From positions 520-21,317 of the IMG/VR virus record IMGVR_UViG_3300030102_001239: DNA of 20,798 nucleotides; one strand, given 5' to 3'. The stretch is from a virus. Under the pieces are notes generated by a model. That model had not been told where the DNA came from, made no database searches, and worked only from the letters and a program-made list of their open reading frames with translations. The position numbers were made by a program, and so were the translations under genes. Shown piece by piece: positions 8,210 to 14,386 of this stretch. Position 1 is the stretch's first letter, and each line of letters begins with the position of its first letter.

Positions 8210-8217
8210 TATAACGT
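8210..8217 (-). promoter_or_regulatory. ACGTTATA element before the tail chaperone gene
   Basis: Second copy of the octamer, five bases upstream of the ATG at 8204, in the 34-nt gap after terL. A partial copy (GCGTTATATA) occurs near 9675-9684 upstream of terS. Spacing identical to the copy at 1778-1785 suggests function, but two full copies in AT-rich DNA are weak evidence. Confidence 0.35.
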
Positions 8218-8238
8218 AAAAAATAAAAGTTTTAGAAA

Positions 8239-9408
8239 CTATCTAATTGCATATTGTCCTCTGTTTGGGTTTTTGAGTTGCATCATTAAAGCGTATCGTG
8301 CTGCATCTATACAATCAGGGTGTGTGCCTGTAGGTTTTTGTAGATTGTTTCCCTCTTTGTCTTTATCCCATACATAACCTTGAAGCTCTCTAATTAGATT
8401 CTTGGAATGGCTTGTTATATAGATTTCGTTTTGGTTTATTAGGTTGATTCCGTAAACTATAGAATCTCTACCCTTTGATACAGGAAATACTTTGTGTCCG
8501 TAGTTTCTTAGTTCTTGAATAGACTTAGGCTCTGCACTATCTGCATAGATGTTTTCTCGTATGTCGTTTTGTTTGATGAAATAGCTGAGGTCTCTGTTTA
8601 ACATTCCCTTTCGATAAAGTACCTCATCAAATATATAAGCATCATTCCATTTATAAAGTCTTATGATTGTTGATGGATCTACCGAGTAACCAAAGTCTAA
8701 CCCTGAGCATAGTAATCGTGCTTCATTTGGAATATTATCTATAGGTTTCCAATCAGGAATACATACACCCTCTAAACTACCTATCTGTCCAAGTCCATAT
8801 ACTTTCCACCAATTAGCCCAATAGGTTGAGGTCTTACCTTTATCTTTTGCTTTCTCTATTTCTTTGACTATTGTGTCAGGTAGGCTGTTGTTGTCTTTAT
8901 AGGTTAAGGTTATAAAGTTTGTGTCTTGTTGCCCTACAAGTTCTTTATCAACCCAAAATAAATTAGCAGGGTTAAAGTCTAACCAAATGTTTCCTGATGT
9001 TCTAACAGCTAATTGTTGGTAAGAATCAAAGCTCACATTATTACACTCGTTTATAAATAAGTCTGTTCTTCTTGCGCCTCTTAGTTTGTCAGGCTGATCT
9101 GTACTAAAGAACTCTATATAACTACCATTACTAAATTCGTATTTTAAGGTACTCTTATTGAACTTTCTATCGTCATACCTATTCAACCCCTTTAAGATGT
9201 TTAAAAAGTCTTTTAAAGCGCCTCTACGTAAGTGTGGTATTGATTCTGCTACTATGCTTATTTCTTTTCCTTTGTGTCTTATTGCATAGTCTATAAGGAT
9301 TGCTATTATGCCTATTGTTTTACCTGCTGATGATCCTCCTCTAATTATGCGAACTCTTTTGTTAAGTTCTCTTAGTTTGTTTAGTGCTGAGGTTTTGGTT
9401 AGTTGCAT
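8239..9408 (-). CDS. terL: Terminase large subunit (packaging ATPase and nuclease)
   Basis: 389 aa, close to the usual length for PBSX-like terminases. Walker A is GGSSAGKT (24-31), Walker B is TDLFINECNN (115-124) with Asn at the usual Asp position and catalytic E121, and a coupling-like motif lies near TSGNIWLDFNP (137-147). The C-terminal RNase H-like nuclease has GLDFGYSVDPS (236-246; D238), IYADSAEPKSI (287-297; D290) and THPDCIDAARYALM (362-375; D365, D368). It cuts and translocates DNA into the prohead. It is coupled with terS upstream and precedes the tail chaperone gene by 34 nt. Portal and capsid genes do not follow, unlike in many phages. Confidence 0.95.
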   Translation of the reverse strand: MQLTKTSALNKLRELNKRVRIIRGGSSAGKTIGIIAILIDYAIRHKGKEISIVAESIPHLRRGALKDFLNILKGLNRYDDRKFNKSTLKYEFSNGSYIEFFSTDQPDKLRGARRTDLFINECNNVSFDSYQQLAVRTSGNIWLDFNPANLFWVDKELVGQQDTNFITLTYKDNNSLPDTIVKEIEKAKDKGKTSTYWANWWKVYGLGQIGSLEGVCIPDWKPIDNIPNEARLLCSGLDFGYSVDPSTIIRLYKWNDAYIFDEVLYRKGMLNRDLSYFIKQNDIRENIYADSAEPKSIQELRNYGHKVFPVSKGRDSIVYGINLINQNEIYITSHSKNLIRELQGYVWDKDKEGNNLQKPTGTHPDCIDAARYALMMQLKNPNRGQYAIR

Positions 9409-9650
9409 TAATCAATAAATAAAGGTACATCTTCGTTTATGTGTATGTCCTTTGTTTCTTTTGGTTTACCTGCTACATAGTTGTAGTATAGTTGTACATA
9501 TTTAAAGTCGCCTTTCTCTAAACCCTTTTTTAGAGCTTCAAATGCTAAAGGCTCAAGTGGTGTAAGTTTCTCTATTAGTTTTACTTCTTCTGTCTTAGGT
9601 TTTCTACCTGCACCCTCACGCTTTCCTCCATTGTTTATTCTTTTATCCAT
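9408..9650 (-). CDS. terS: Terminase small subunit (putative)
   Basis: 80 aa using ATG at 9650; a TTG-initiated form from 9674 would add eight residues and would include the 14-bp palindrome, so I prefer the ATG. It starts MDKRINNGGKREGAGRKPKT, a basic Gly-rich segment like the AT-hook-like leader of many small terminases. A helical region with PLAFEALKKGLEKGDFKYVQ and the end YVAGKPKETKDIHIN follow; the KPKETKDI tail is common in small terminase subunits. It recognises phage DNA for packaging. It overlaps the large subunit start (TAATG), and order and coupling strongly support the call. Confidence 0.8.
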   Translation of the reverse strand: MDKRINNGGKREGAGRKPKTEEVKLIEKLTPLEPLAFEALKKGLEKGDFKYVQLYYNYVAGKPKETKDIHINEDVPLFID

Positions 9651-9661
9651 GATTGAAAAAG

Positions 9662-9675
9662 ATTGATTAATCAAT
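9662..9675. promoter_or_regulatory. 14-bp perfect palindrome upstream of terS
   Basis: ATTGATTAATCAAT reads identically on both strands. It lies 11 nt upstream of the preferred terS ATG at 9650 and 9 nt downstream of the previous stop. Its size and symmetry fit an operator for a dimeric regulator, or a small-terminase recognition element, but there is no direct evidence for either. Confidence 0.45.
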
Positions 9676-9684
9676 TATATAACG

Positions 9685-9804
9685 CTACTTTTTTTCTTTT
9701 TTGTCAAGCTGTTTTTTTATTACCTCAACACTCATATAGATTTGGCTTACTATATTCTCTAATCTTTTTATTCTTTGTATTGTGGTGTATTTTTTGTTTA
9801 CCAT
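9685..9804 (-). CDS. 39-aa coiled-coil microprotein upstream of terS
   Basis: A short frame from ATG at 9804 to TAG, overlapping the methyltransferase end by 7 nt. The product begins MVNKKYTTIQRIKRLENIVS and ends with KQLDKKEKK; hydrophobic residues recur at heptad spacing (I, L, I, V, I, V, I). It could dimerise as a short coiled coil. Position just before the packaging genes suggests a packaging or transcription accessory role, but no family name can be given. Confidence 0.6.
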   Translation of the reverse strand: MVNKKYTTIQRIKRLENIVSQIYMSVEVIKKQLDKKEKK

Positions 9805-10424
9805 AGTCTGCCTTGTTGTTTATGTTGTTCTATTCGTTTCTTTGCTGCTTCAAAATATTCTTTATCTATTTCGTATCCTGTTAGCTCAAAGCCTAAGTTA
9901 TGACAAGCTATAGCTATTGAGCCACTACCTAAATGTGTATCAAGTATTGTATCTCCCTCTTTTGCATATTTCATAAGCAACCACTCATATAGTTTTACAG
10001 GTTTTTGTGTAGGGTGCATTTTACCACCTTGTTTTTTTCTGTCTTGTATTACTTTATGTATTGAGTATCTAAATACTTTAGCAGGTTTTTTTAAACCCAT
10101 ACTAACCCAAGCGTACTCAGCAGAAGCAAAATTATCTACTGTTTGTTTTTTATCCCATACGCAAAAATATTCTGTTTCAGGTAATGTAAAATTGTTAGCA
10201 CCCCATATTATCTGATTTCTACTTACCCTAAATAATTCTGTAAAAAAATCACTTCTCGGTTTTATATCCCAATCATTAATTTTAGCATTTGCACATATTC
10301 TATTTGAAACCTCAACCCTATCCCCAAACCTACCAATACCATAAGGAGGATCAACAATAGCTAAGTCAAACTGATTGTCTGACATCTCTTTCATTGCCTC
10401 CATACAATCTTGGTTGTAAATCAT
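9798..10424 (-). CDS. DNA methyltransferase, N6-adenine or N4-cytosine type
   Basis: 208 aa. Motif IV is DPPYGIG (25-31), followed by a likely target region (NRICANAKINDWDIK, VSRNQIIWGANNF), then HPTQKPVKLYEWLL (137-150), and motif I, LDTHLGSGSIAIAC (161-174), with EIDKEY (185-190). This is the beta-class order and a near-textbook phage adenine-type methyltransferase. The THLGSGS variant of motif I (usual F-x-GxG) is common in phages. It is a second enzyme of the same fold in the same operon as the 216-aa methyltransferase but with different target loops, so the two probably modify different sequences. No restriction partner is present. Confidence 0.9.
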   Translation of the reverse strand: MIYNQDCMEAMKEMSDNQFDLAIVDPPYGIGRFGDRVEVSNRICANAKINDWDIKPRSDFFTELFRVSRNQIIWGANNFTLPETEYFCVWDKKQTVDNFASAEYAWVSMGLKKPAKVFRYSIHKVIQDRKKQGGKMHPTQKPVKLYEWLLMKYAKEGDTILDTHLGSGSIAIACHNLGFELTGYEIDKEYFEAAKKRIEQHKQQGRLW

Positions 10425-10789
10425 TCTGTACCTGCTATAATGTGGTCTGATGGATGTCTATTGCGATTGTATTGTTCTATTCTCCATTGTTCGCTATGAA
10501 ACTTATCTGCCTCGATTTCTCTTTGTAGATTCGCAAGGCTGCGCCAAGCGAGTTTTGCTGAGTGGCGTACCCCATCTATATCATACATACCATTCTCAAT
10601 TAGGTGTCGCATAAGTGCATCTAAATCGTCTTTGCTTTTTTCTCTATCCCAATGTATTTCTTTGTCAGGATGATGTTGTTTACTTCCTATGTAGCTTACT
10701 CTTGCTACTTCGCATAGTGCATCAGGAAAGTATTTTATTAGTCCACTATACAAGGGTATCTCTTTTCTCTTTTGTTTGTTCTTTTCCAT
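10421..10789 (-). CDS. Putative dATP/dGTP pyrophosphohydrolase, DUF5664-type (MazG-like)
   Basis: 122 aa. Conserved-looking blocks are RKEIPLYSGLIKYFPDALCE (8-27), EVARVSYIGSKQHHPDK (27-43), IHWDREKSKDDLDALMRHL (45-63) and DGVRHSAKLAWRSLANLQRE (72-91). The set of helices with Asp/Glu/His clusters and the RHSAKLAWRSLA segment matches what I recall of the dATP/dGTP diphosphohydrolase (DUF5664) family, which hydrolyses purine dNTPs to monophosphates. Phages use such enzymes to shape nucleotide pools, sometimes for modified DNA. It lies between a zinc-ribbon gene (TAATG) and a methyltransferase gene (ATGA), which supports a DNA-metabolism role. Activity is inferred from family only. Confidence 0.65.
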   Translation of the reverse strand: MEKNKQKRKEIPLYSGLIKYFPDALCEVARVSYIGSKQHHPDKEIHWDREKSKDDLDALMRHLIENGMYDIDGVRHSAKLAWRSLANLQREIEADKFHSEQWRIEQYNRNRHPSDHIIAGTE

Positions 10790-10953
10790 TAGTATAATTT
10801 ATTTAATTTATTATATATATGAAACTGTATCATAATATTTCTATCATATCTACATTTTCTACATTTGTCATCTAATTTTTTTTTACCATATCTAAAAACA
10901 ACAAATCTATCTTCTGAAAATTCTTTATTACACTTTTTGCACTTTATTTCCAT
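10789..10953 (-). CDS. 54-aa zinc-ribbon microprotein
   Basis: A short frame from ATG at 10953 to a TAA that forms TAATG with the next gene. It begins MEIKCKKCNKEFSEDRF and has a second pair in DDKCRKCRYDRN, giving CxxC at C5/C8 and CxxC at C31/C34 with a 22-residue gap, typical of a small zinc ribbon. The tail is basic and aromatic. It overlaps the DnaA-like gene by 26 nt and fills the gap to the nucleotide hydrolase gene. Such ribbons often bind nucleic acids or RNA polymerase; the specific role is unknown. Confidence 0.75.
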   Translation of the reverse strand: MEIKCKKCNKEFSEDRFVVFRYGKKKLDDKCRKCRYDRNIMIQFHIYNKLNKLY

Positions 10954-11350
10954 CTATATCTTTTAAGGGTAATGTATCTACTATTCTAAGGAGCTTCTTT
11001 AAGTCCTTTGATTTTGTGTAGTCTATTATGTGGTTTATTAATGCTCGTCTTAATTTTGATTTGTTTCTTATTCTAAGTAAGACTATATCAAAATACTTGT
11101 CTATTTTTTGATTGTATCGTCTATGAGTTTCAAAAGATTTTAAACTATGTAAAGCTGTAGCATGATCATAATCTTTTCCTTTAGATTGATAAAAGTCTCT
11201 AATGTCTGTAAACTTCATATTACAATGATGCCTCAACATAAACGTAAGCAAAGACCTCATCTCAATATATTTTCTTTTTCTTGTGTTTTTAAATACATCA
11301 ATGCCTGATATATCTATAATATGTTTTGCTATTTTATTTGCCTCTCTCAT
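10928..11350 (-). CDS. DnaA domain IV-like DNA-binding protein (no ATPase domain)
   Basis: 140 aa. Residues 25-80 match the helix-turn-helix of DnaA domain IV: KYIEMRSLLTFMLRHHCNM (28-45), FTDIRDFYQSKGKD (47-60) and the DnaA signature-like DHATALHSLKSF (62-73; compare D-HST-V-LHA in DnaA). There is no AAA+ domain, Walker motif or DnaB-loading domain, so it cannot act as a full initiator. A stand-alone domain IV could mark a phage origin for host DnaA or helicase, or compete with host DnaA. It follows the first methyltransferase with a 17-nt overlap, and its own 3' end overlaps the zinc-ribbon microprotein by 26 nt. Confidence 0.75.
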   Translation of the reverse strand: MREANKIAKHIIDISGIDVFKNTRKRKYIEMRSLLTFMLRHHCNMKFTDIRDFYQSKGKDYDHATALHSLKSFETHRRYNQKIDKYFDIVLLRIRNKSKLRRALINHIIDYTKSKDLKKLLRIVDTLPLKDIDGNKVQKV

Positions 11351-11984
11351 AAATTCTTTTATTAATTATATCACAATATTTTTTATCTACCTCATAACTT
11401 ATAGTATCATAACCTAAATCATAAGCTACTTTGCTTGTTGTGCCACTTCCTGCAAATACATCAATTATTGTTTGATTTTCTTCTGCTGTAGTTTTTATTA
11501 TTTTGCCAATTACTTCTTCAGGTATCTGACAAGGGTGTTCTGTTTTTTCCTTACTAACATTTTTTACTTGATTTATATTCCACCAATCATAAATCTTTGC
11601 ACCTGTCTTACCCTCTGCTATTCTTTTTTGTATTCGTTTATCGTTTAAGTTTTTATAAGGTTGTCTTACTTTTCTAAAGTCAGGTTTGCATCCCCACCAA
11701 CTTATTAATCTACTTTGCTTACCTGTGTTACTATTGTAAACCCAACATACTACTTGTTCACATTTTACACCTATCGCTTTAGGTAAAAGATTTATTGTTT
11801 CTTCAGGATAATGAATTATAACACAAGGAGTGGGTATTTTAGATAATAAATCTATATAATCATCTTCTACGATTCTATCTTTATATCCGTTGTAATGATA
11901 ACCTTGATTGTAAGGAGGATCTGTAATAGTCAAACCTTTTGGTATTTTACAATCTCTAAAATCTTTATTTATTATTTGTATCAC
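11334..11984 (-). CDS. DNA methyltransferase, N6-adenine or N4-cytosine type (beta-class order)
   Basis: 216 aa. The catalytic motif IV is TDPPYN (21-26) near the N-terminus, and the SAM-binding motif I, DVFAGSGTT (175-183), is near the C-terminus; this order is the beta class. HPCQIPEEVI (150-159) fits the HP.QKP-like conserved segment before motif I, and GYDTISYEVD (191-200) follows as expected. Residues 85-140 (a basic loop with ISWWGCKPDFRKVR) are likely target recognition. No cognate restriction enzyme is visible, so it is an orphan that may protect phage DNA or mark it for regulation. It is the first of two methyltransferases separated by three small genes. Confidence 0.88.
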   Translation of the reverse strand: MIQIINKDFRDCKIPKGLTITDPPYNQGYHYNGYKDRIVEDDYIDLLSKIPTPCVIIHYPEETINLLPKAIGVKCEQVVCWVYNSNTGKQSRLISWWGCKPDFRKVRQPYKNLNDKRIQKRIAEGKTGAKIYDWWNINQVKNVSKEKTEHPCQIPEEVIGKIIKTTAEENQTIIDVFAGSGTTSKVAYDLGYDTISYEVDKKYCDIINKRIYERGK

Positions 11985-12754
11985 AAAGTTCCTTTTATGC
12001 AGTAACTATCTAAGTCTGCTCCGTTAATAAAAAATGTTTCAAATGTCTCTAATGCTTTGGTTACTTTTTCTTTTCCTGAATTATAAAACTCTTGACTTAC
12101 ATCATATATTCCTATGTCTAAACTTCCTTTGTCTATTACTCCAAACTTAAACTCCTCGTATGGTTTGTTGAATAGTTCTGTGTATAAATATACTTGCACA
12201 TCATATCCGTACTTTCTTGCAGCGTATGGAAATGCTTTTAAGTCGCTTGTTGTTTTTAGATCGCATAGTCGGTAGCTATCCAATATGTCGGCTTTCCCAC
12301 GAAAAGGATAACCTTGTACCATACCTATTGCAGGAACTTCAAACTCGCAGTTTGTAATTAGTTGTAAAGCGTGTTCGTTTCTTAGAAAGGCATCAGCTAA
12401 TCTCTCAGCATCGTTCTTTTGTTTTATGGTAAATACCCTGCCATGTTCTTCTTTTGCTAACTTATAAGCCTTAGCGTTTTTAGATTGTACATCTACAAAG
12501 ATTTGTTTCTCAAATACATCAGGCTCTAATATTGCCCAATGAAATAATGATCCTGCATCTAAAGCATTTGATTCTTGTGATCCGTACTCGGTAACGTACT
12601 TATACTTTTTAGGACTATCTAAGAGTAGTTTGATTGATGAGGAGCTTAAAGCTGCCTTTCCTAAATAGCCATAGTAGAAGTCGTCTGACTTCATCAGCTC
12701 TAATATATCATCATGCTTAAATGTTTCTCCATCTAAGAGTTTAATACTATCCAT
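11981..12754 (-). CDS. RecE / exonuclease VIII-like PD-(D/E)XK nuclease
   Basis: 257 aa. The motifs follow the RecE/PDDEXK_1 fold in order: an N-terminal SSSSIKLLLDSPKKYKY, then ALDAGSLFHWAILEP with the conserved His (H72), E139 in the CEFEVPAIG segment, then the catalytic pair FRGKADILD (D156) and YRLCDLKTTSD (D165, K167), and the helix YGYDVQVYLYTE (Q187). This gives a 5'-3' exonuclease that produces single strands for annealing-type recombination. Its expected recombinase partner (RecT, Erf or Red-beta type) is not evident in the window; the OB-fold proteins at 15.3-16.2 kb might serve. It overlaps the methyltransferase gene downstream by 4 nt. Confidence 0.85.
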   Translation of the reverse strand: MDSIKLLDGETFKHDDILELMKSDDFYYGYLGKAALSSSSIKLLLDSPKKYKYVTEYGSQESNALDAGSLFHWAILEPDVFEKQIFVDVQSKNAKAYKLAKEEHGRVFTIKQKNDAERLADAFLRNEHALQLITNCEFEVPAIGMVQGYPFRGKADILDSYRLCDLKTTSDLKAFPYAARKYGYDVQVYLYTELFNKPYEEFKFGVIDKGSLDIGIYDVSQEFYNSGKEKVTKALETFETFFINGADLDSYCIKGTL

Positions 12755-12781
12755 AGTGTAATAAGTATTAAGCCTAAGTAA

Positions 12782-13075
12782 CTAAATGCTAAGGCTTTCA
12801 TTTTGTTTTCGTATTTTTTCATATTCTTTTTCTATTTTTCTTGCTCTCTCTATAGCTCTGTTTTTGGTTAGTCTATATTCTGAAAGTGCTTTTTTATATA
12901 ATCGTATGTTGTTTGAGTATTCTTGAAAGTAAAAAACAACCCTGACTAAAGATTCGGACATCTTCTCTAAGTTCTTTGTTTTTCTTTTATCTAATTGGGA
13001 GGAGACAATAGATGTCAAGAAGTTTAGATCAGACCAAATCTCTAAGTCTTTAAGGTTGTCTATCTTTTTATCCAC
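12782..13075 (-). CDS. 97-aa coiled-coil phage protein (GTG start)
   Basis: An ATG-initiated frame could begin at 13156, but its first 27 codons overlap the 48-aa gene and look non-native. I prefer the GTG at 13075, giving MDKKIDNLKDLEIWSDLNFL, because it forms GTGGATAA with the upstream stop. The protein is helical and very charged: DLNFLTSIVSSQLDKRKTKN, an aromatic segment RVVFYFQEYSNNIRLYK, and a basic coiled coil ERARKIEKEYEKIRKQNESL. It is 27 nt upstream of the RecE-like gene. A DNA-replication accessory role is possible but not shown. Confidence 0.6.
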   Translation of the reverse strand: MDKKIDNLKDLEIWSDLNFLTSIVSSQLDKRKTKNLEKMSESLVRVVFYFQEYSNNIRLYKKALSEYRLTKNRAIERARKIEKEYEKIRKQNESLSI

Positions 13076-13214
13076 AGTAATTCTTAGTCCAACATTCAAA
13101 GGTTTCATTCCATACCATCGGTTTCCAATTAGGATCAAGCTCTGACCTCCAACCAAAAGTGCCTGTTACTACACAATCTTCTAAGATTACTAATTCGTCA
13201 ATAAGTGTTTTCAT
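13068..13214 (-). CDS. 48-aa microprotein
   Basis: A frame from ATG at 13214 to TAA encodes a product beginning MKTLIDELVILEDCVVTGTF and continuing GWRSELDPNWKPMVWNE before ending CWTKNYCG. It has three Cys and four Trp. Its stop lies inside the GTGGATAA that also contains the likely GTG start of the next gene (8-nt overlap). It occupies the region that a longer-start model of that gene would claim; the composition here (balanced acidic and aromatic residues) looks more protein-like than the alternative. Function unknown. Confidence 0.55.
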   Translation of the reverse strand: MKTLIDELVILEDCVVTGTFGWRSELDPNWKPMVWNETFECWTKNYCG

Positions 13215-13264
13215 AATTGTTTTATTTACTGCTAATATACAAAAAAATATTATATAAACAAATG

Positions 13265-13588
13265 TTAATTAAAATTATGTTTAAAGTTATCGTTTTCTAC
13301 TTGCATCTTATAATAAGAAAAGTTTGTCATTCCTAATATATGTGAATCAGTTGGCACAAAATATTTCCAACCTTTACTCATTCCTGCGTTAATATAATAA
13401 AAAAAGAAAGCAGCTTTTTTACCTGTGTTCTTTTTAAATATAACTGTTGCTGTATGATCTGACATAGGTATAATTTTATCTACTTCAAAGGTCTCATTAT
13501 TAAAATTACCTGCTCTATTTTTTTTAGAATATCTTTCTTGCACTTTATATGCAAAGTCTTTTAGGTCGTGTACTAAATGTTTTTTCAT
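13265..13588 (-). CDS. 107-aa protein of unknown function
   Basis: It begins MKKHLVHDLKDFAYKVQERY and is basic in the first third, then forms a strand-rich core (EVDKIIPMSDHTATVIFKKN, AAFFFYYINA, KGWKYFVPTDSHILGM) and ends in NFSYYKMQVENDNFKHN. The arrangement of a helix followed by about four strands suggests a compact alpha/beta domain, but I recognise no family or catalytic motif. It shares ATGA with the upstream gene. About 50 nt of very AT-rich DNA separates it from the next microprotein. Confidence 0.6.
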   Translation of the reverse strand: MKKHLVHDLKDFAYKVQERYSKKNRAGNFNNETFEVDKIIPMSDHTATVIFKKNTGKKAAFFFYYINAGMSKGWKYFVPTDSHILGMTNFSYYKMQVENDNFKHNFN

Positions 13589-13776
13589 ATTAATTTATTG
13601 AGGTCTTTTATCCACAGCCTGTAGGTTGATCCGTTACAAGTACAAGGCTCGTGATATTTATGGTTGTAGTATTTAGAGTGTAGCTCTGCAACTAATTCTA
13701 TTTGTTCTCTGTTTAGCTCGTGTTGTTTAGGTCGGTTAGTAAACTCTAACCACTTTTCTTTATCTTCTTCTACCAT
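13585..13776 (-). CDS. 63-aa phage protein with CxC motif
   Basis: The protein begins MVEEDKEKWLEFTNRPKQ, has a helix REQIELVAELHSKYYNH and then HEPCTCNGSTYRLWIKDLN. The His/Cys cluster (H-x7-H-x3-H-x2-CTC) might bind a metal. It follows the 43-aa CGC protein with 7 nt overlap and overlaps the 107-aa gene by ATGA. The pairing of two small cysteine-containing proteins next to the sigma-like factor suggests a regulatory or host-takeover role, but this is inference only. Confidence 0.65.
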   Translation of the reverse strand: MVEEDKEKWLEFTNRPKQHELNREQIELVAELHSKYYNHKYHEPCTCNGSTYRLWIKDLNKLI

Positions 13777-13901
13777 AGCTTTACTTTGTTTGCTTTATCT
13801 TTTCGTTTGTCGCAACCACAATCATCTCCCCATATCTTTTTTACTAACCACTTGATTCCTGTGTAGGTTGTTATCTTTTCTATTAAATCTCCTAATCCCA
13901 T
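13770..13901 (-). CDS. 43-aa cysteine-containing microprotein
   Basis: A short frame from ATG at 13901 to TAG overlaps the end of the sigma-like gene by 10 nt and the start of the next gene by 7 nt. The product begins MGLGDLIEKITTYTGIKWL and contains WGDDCGCDKRKDKAN. The pattern amphipathic helix, then acidic CGC(D/E) motif, then basic tail is one I associate with small proteins of flavobacterial phages, though I cannot name it. The single CGC could bind a metal as a dimer. Tight coupling on both sides supports expression. Function unknown. Confidence 0.65.
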   Translation of the reverse strand: MGLGDLIEKITTYTGIKWLVKKIWGDDCGCDKRKDKANKVKLW

Positions 13902-14386
13902 TTTATTTCTTGTTTAATTAATGATTTTACGTTTTTGTATGTGTTATATAAAGAGTAATAACTTATGTTTGTTTTCTTTGATAGTTCTGCTATGCTCATG
14001 CCCTCTGATATTAAATCAAATATTTTTCTATCATACCAATATACTTTATCAAGCAGAGTATCTAATTCTTTCATCTTACCCTCTATGTCTTTGTATTCTT
14101 TTATATCTTCTTCTTGTATGTACTTTTCTAAGTAATCTATGTTTACTTTGACAATCTTTTTTTCTTTTCTACACAGATCAAGAAACAATGATTTTAAACA
14201 ACGATACATATAAAAATAATTTATGTCATCGTCATAAGAGATATCTAAACCTTTAGCCAATAAAGTATGTATTTTTATATAGGCTTCTTGTACAACATCT
14301 TCACATTTGTCGCCCTCACATCCAAAGCTCTTAACAATTCTTACCCAATCATTATGCTTTCTTCCTAATTTTTCGAGTGTTGTCAA
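13892..14386 (-). CDS. Sigma-70-like transcription factor
   Basis: 164 aa. Residues about 12-80 match sigma region 2, with the signature CEDVVQEAYIKIHTLL (28-43) and a following aromatic and basic helix (YFYMYRCLKSLFLDLCRKEKK). Residues about 118-160 form a region-4-like helix-turn-helix (DRKIFDLISEGMSIAELSKK, then ISYYSLYNTYKNVKSLIK). It probably directs host RNA polymerase to phage promoters. The predicted start is TTG at 14386: an in-frame TAA lies two codons upstream and the first internal Met is at residue 60, past the region 2 signature. The gene lies 35 nt inside the helicase 3' end, so it is translationally coupled and probably kept low. It could instead be a small RNA-polymerase-associated regulator, but two sigma regions in order are convincing. 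Confidence 0.75.
   Translation of the reverse strand: MTTLEKLGRKHNDWVRIVKSFGCEGDKCEDVVQEAYIKIHTLLAKGLDISYDDDINYFYMYRCLKSLFLDLCRKEKKIVKVNIDYLEKYIQEEDIKEYKDIEGKMKELDTLLDKVYWYDRKIFDLISEGMSIAELSKKTNISYYSLYNTYKNVKSLIKQEIKWD

Noticed and set aside
9651-9674. TTG start eight codons upstream of terS
   Set aside because: TTG would place the 14-bp palindrome inside the coding region, and the ATG at 9650 gives the usual basic small-terminase N-terminus.
10421-10789. Evidence for a Z-genome (diaminopurine) phage from the DUF5664-type gene
   Set aside because: No PurZ-like or dedicated polymerase gene is in the window, and such hydrolases occur in many phages with normal DNA.
12782-13156. Longer 124-aa form of the coiled-coil gene starting at 13156
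   Set aside because: Its first 27 codons overlap the 48-aa gene in another frame and look non-native; the GTG at 13075 gives a GTGGATAA junction and a more consistent start.
13215-13264. Promoter candidate in the 50-nt AT-rich gap
   Set aside because: TATAAT-like and T-rich text is present, but no match to TAnnTTTG with a -33 element; AT-rich background makes this uninformative.
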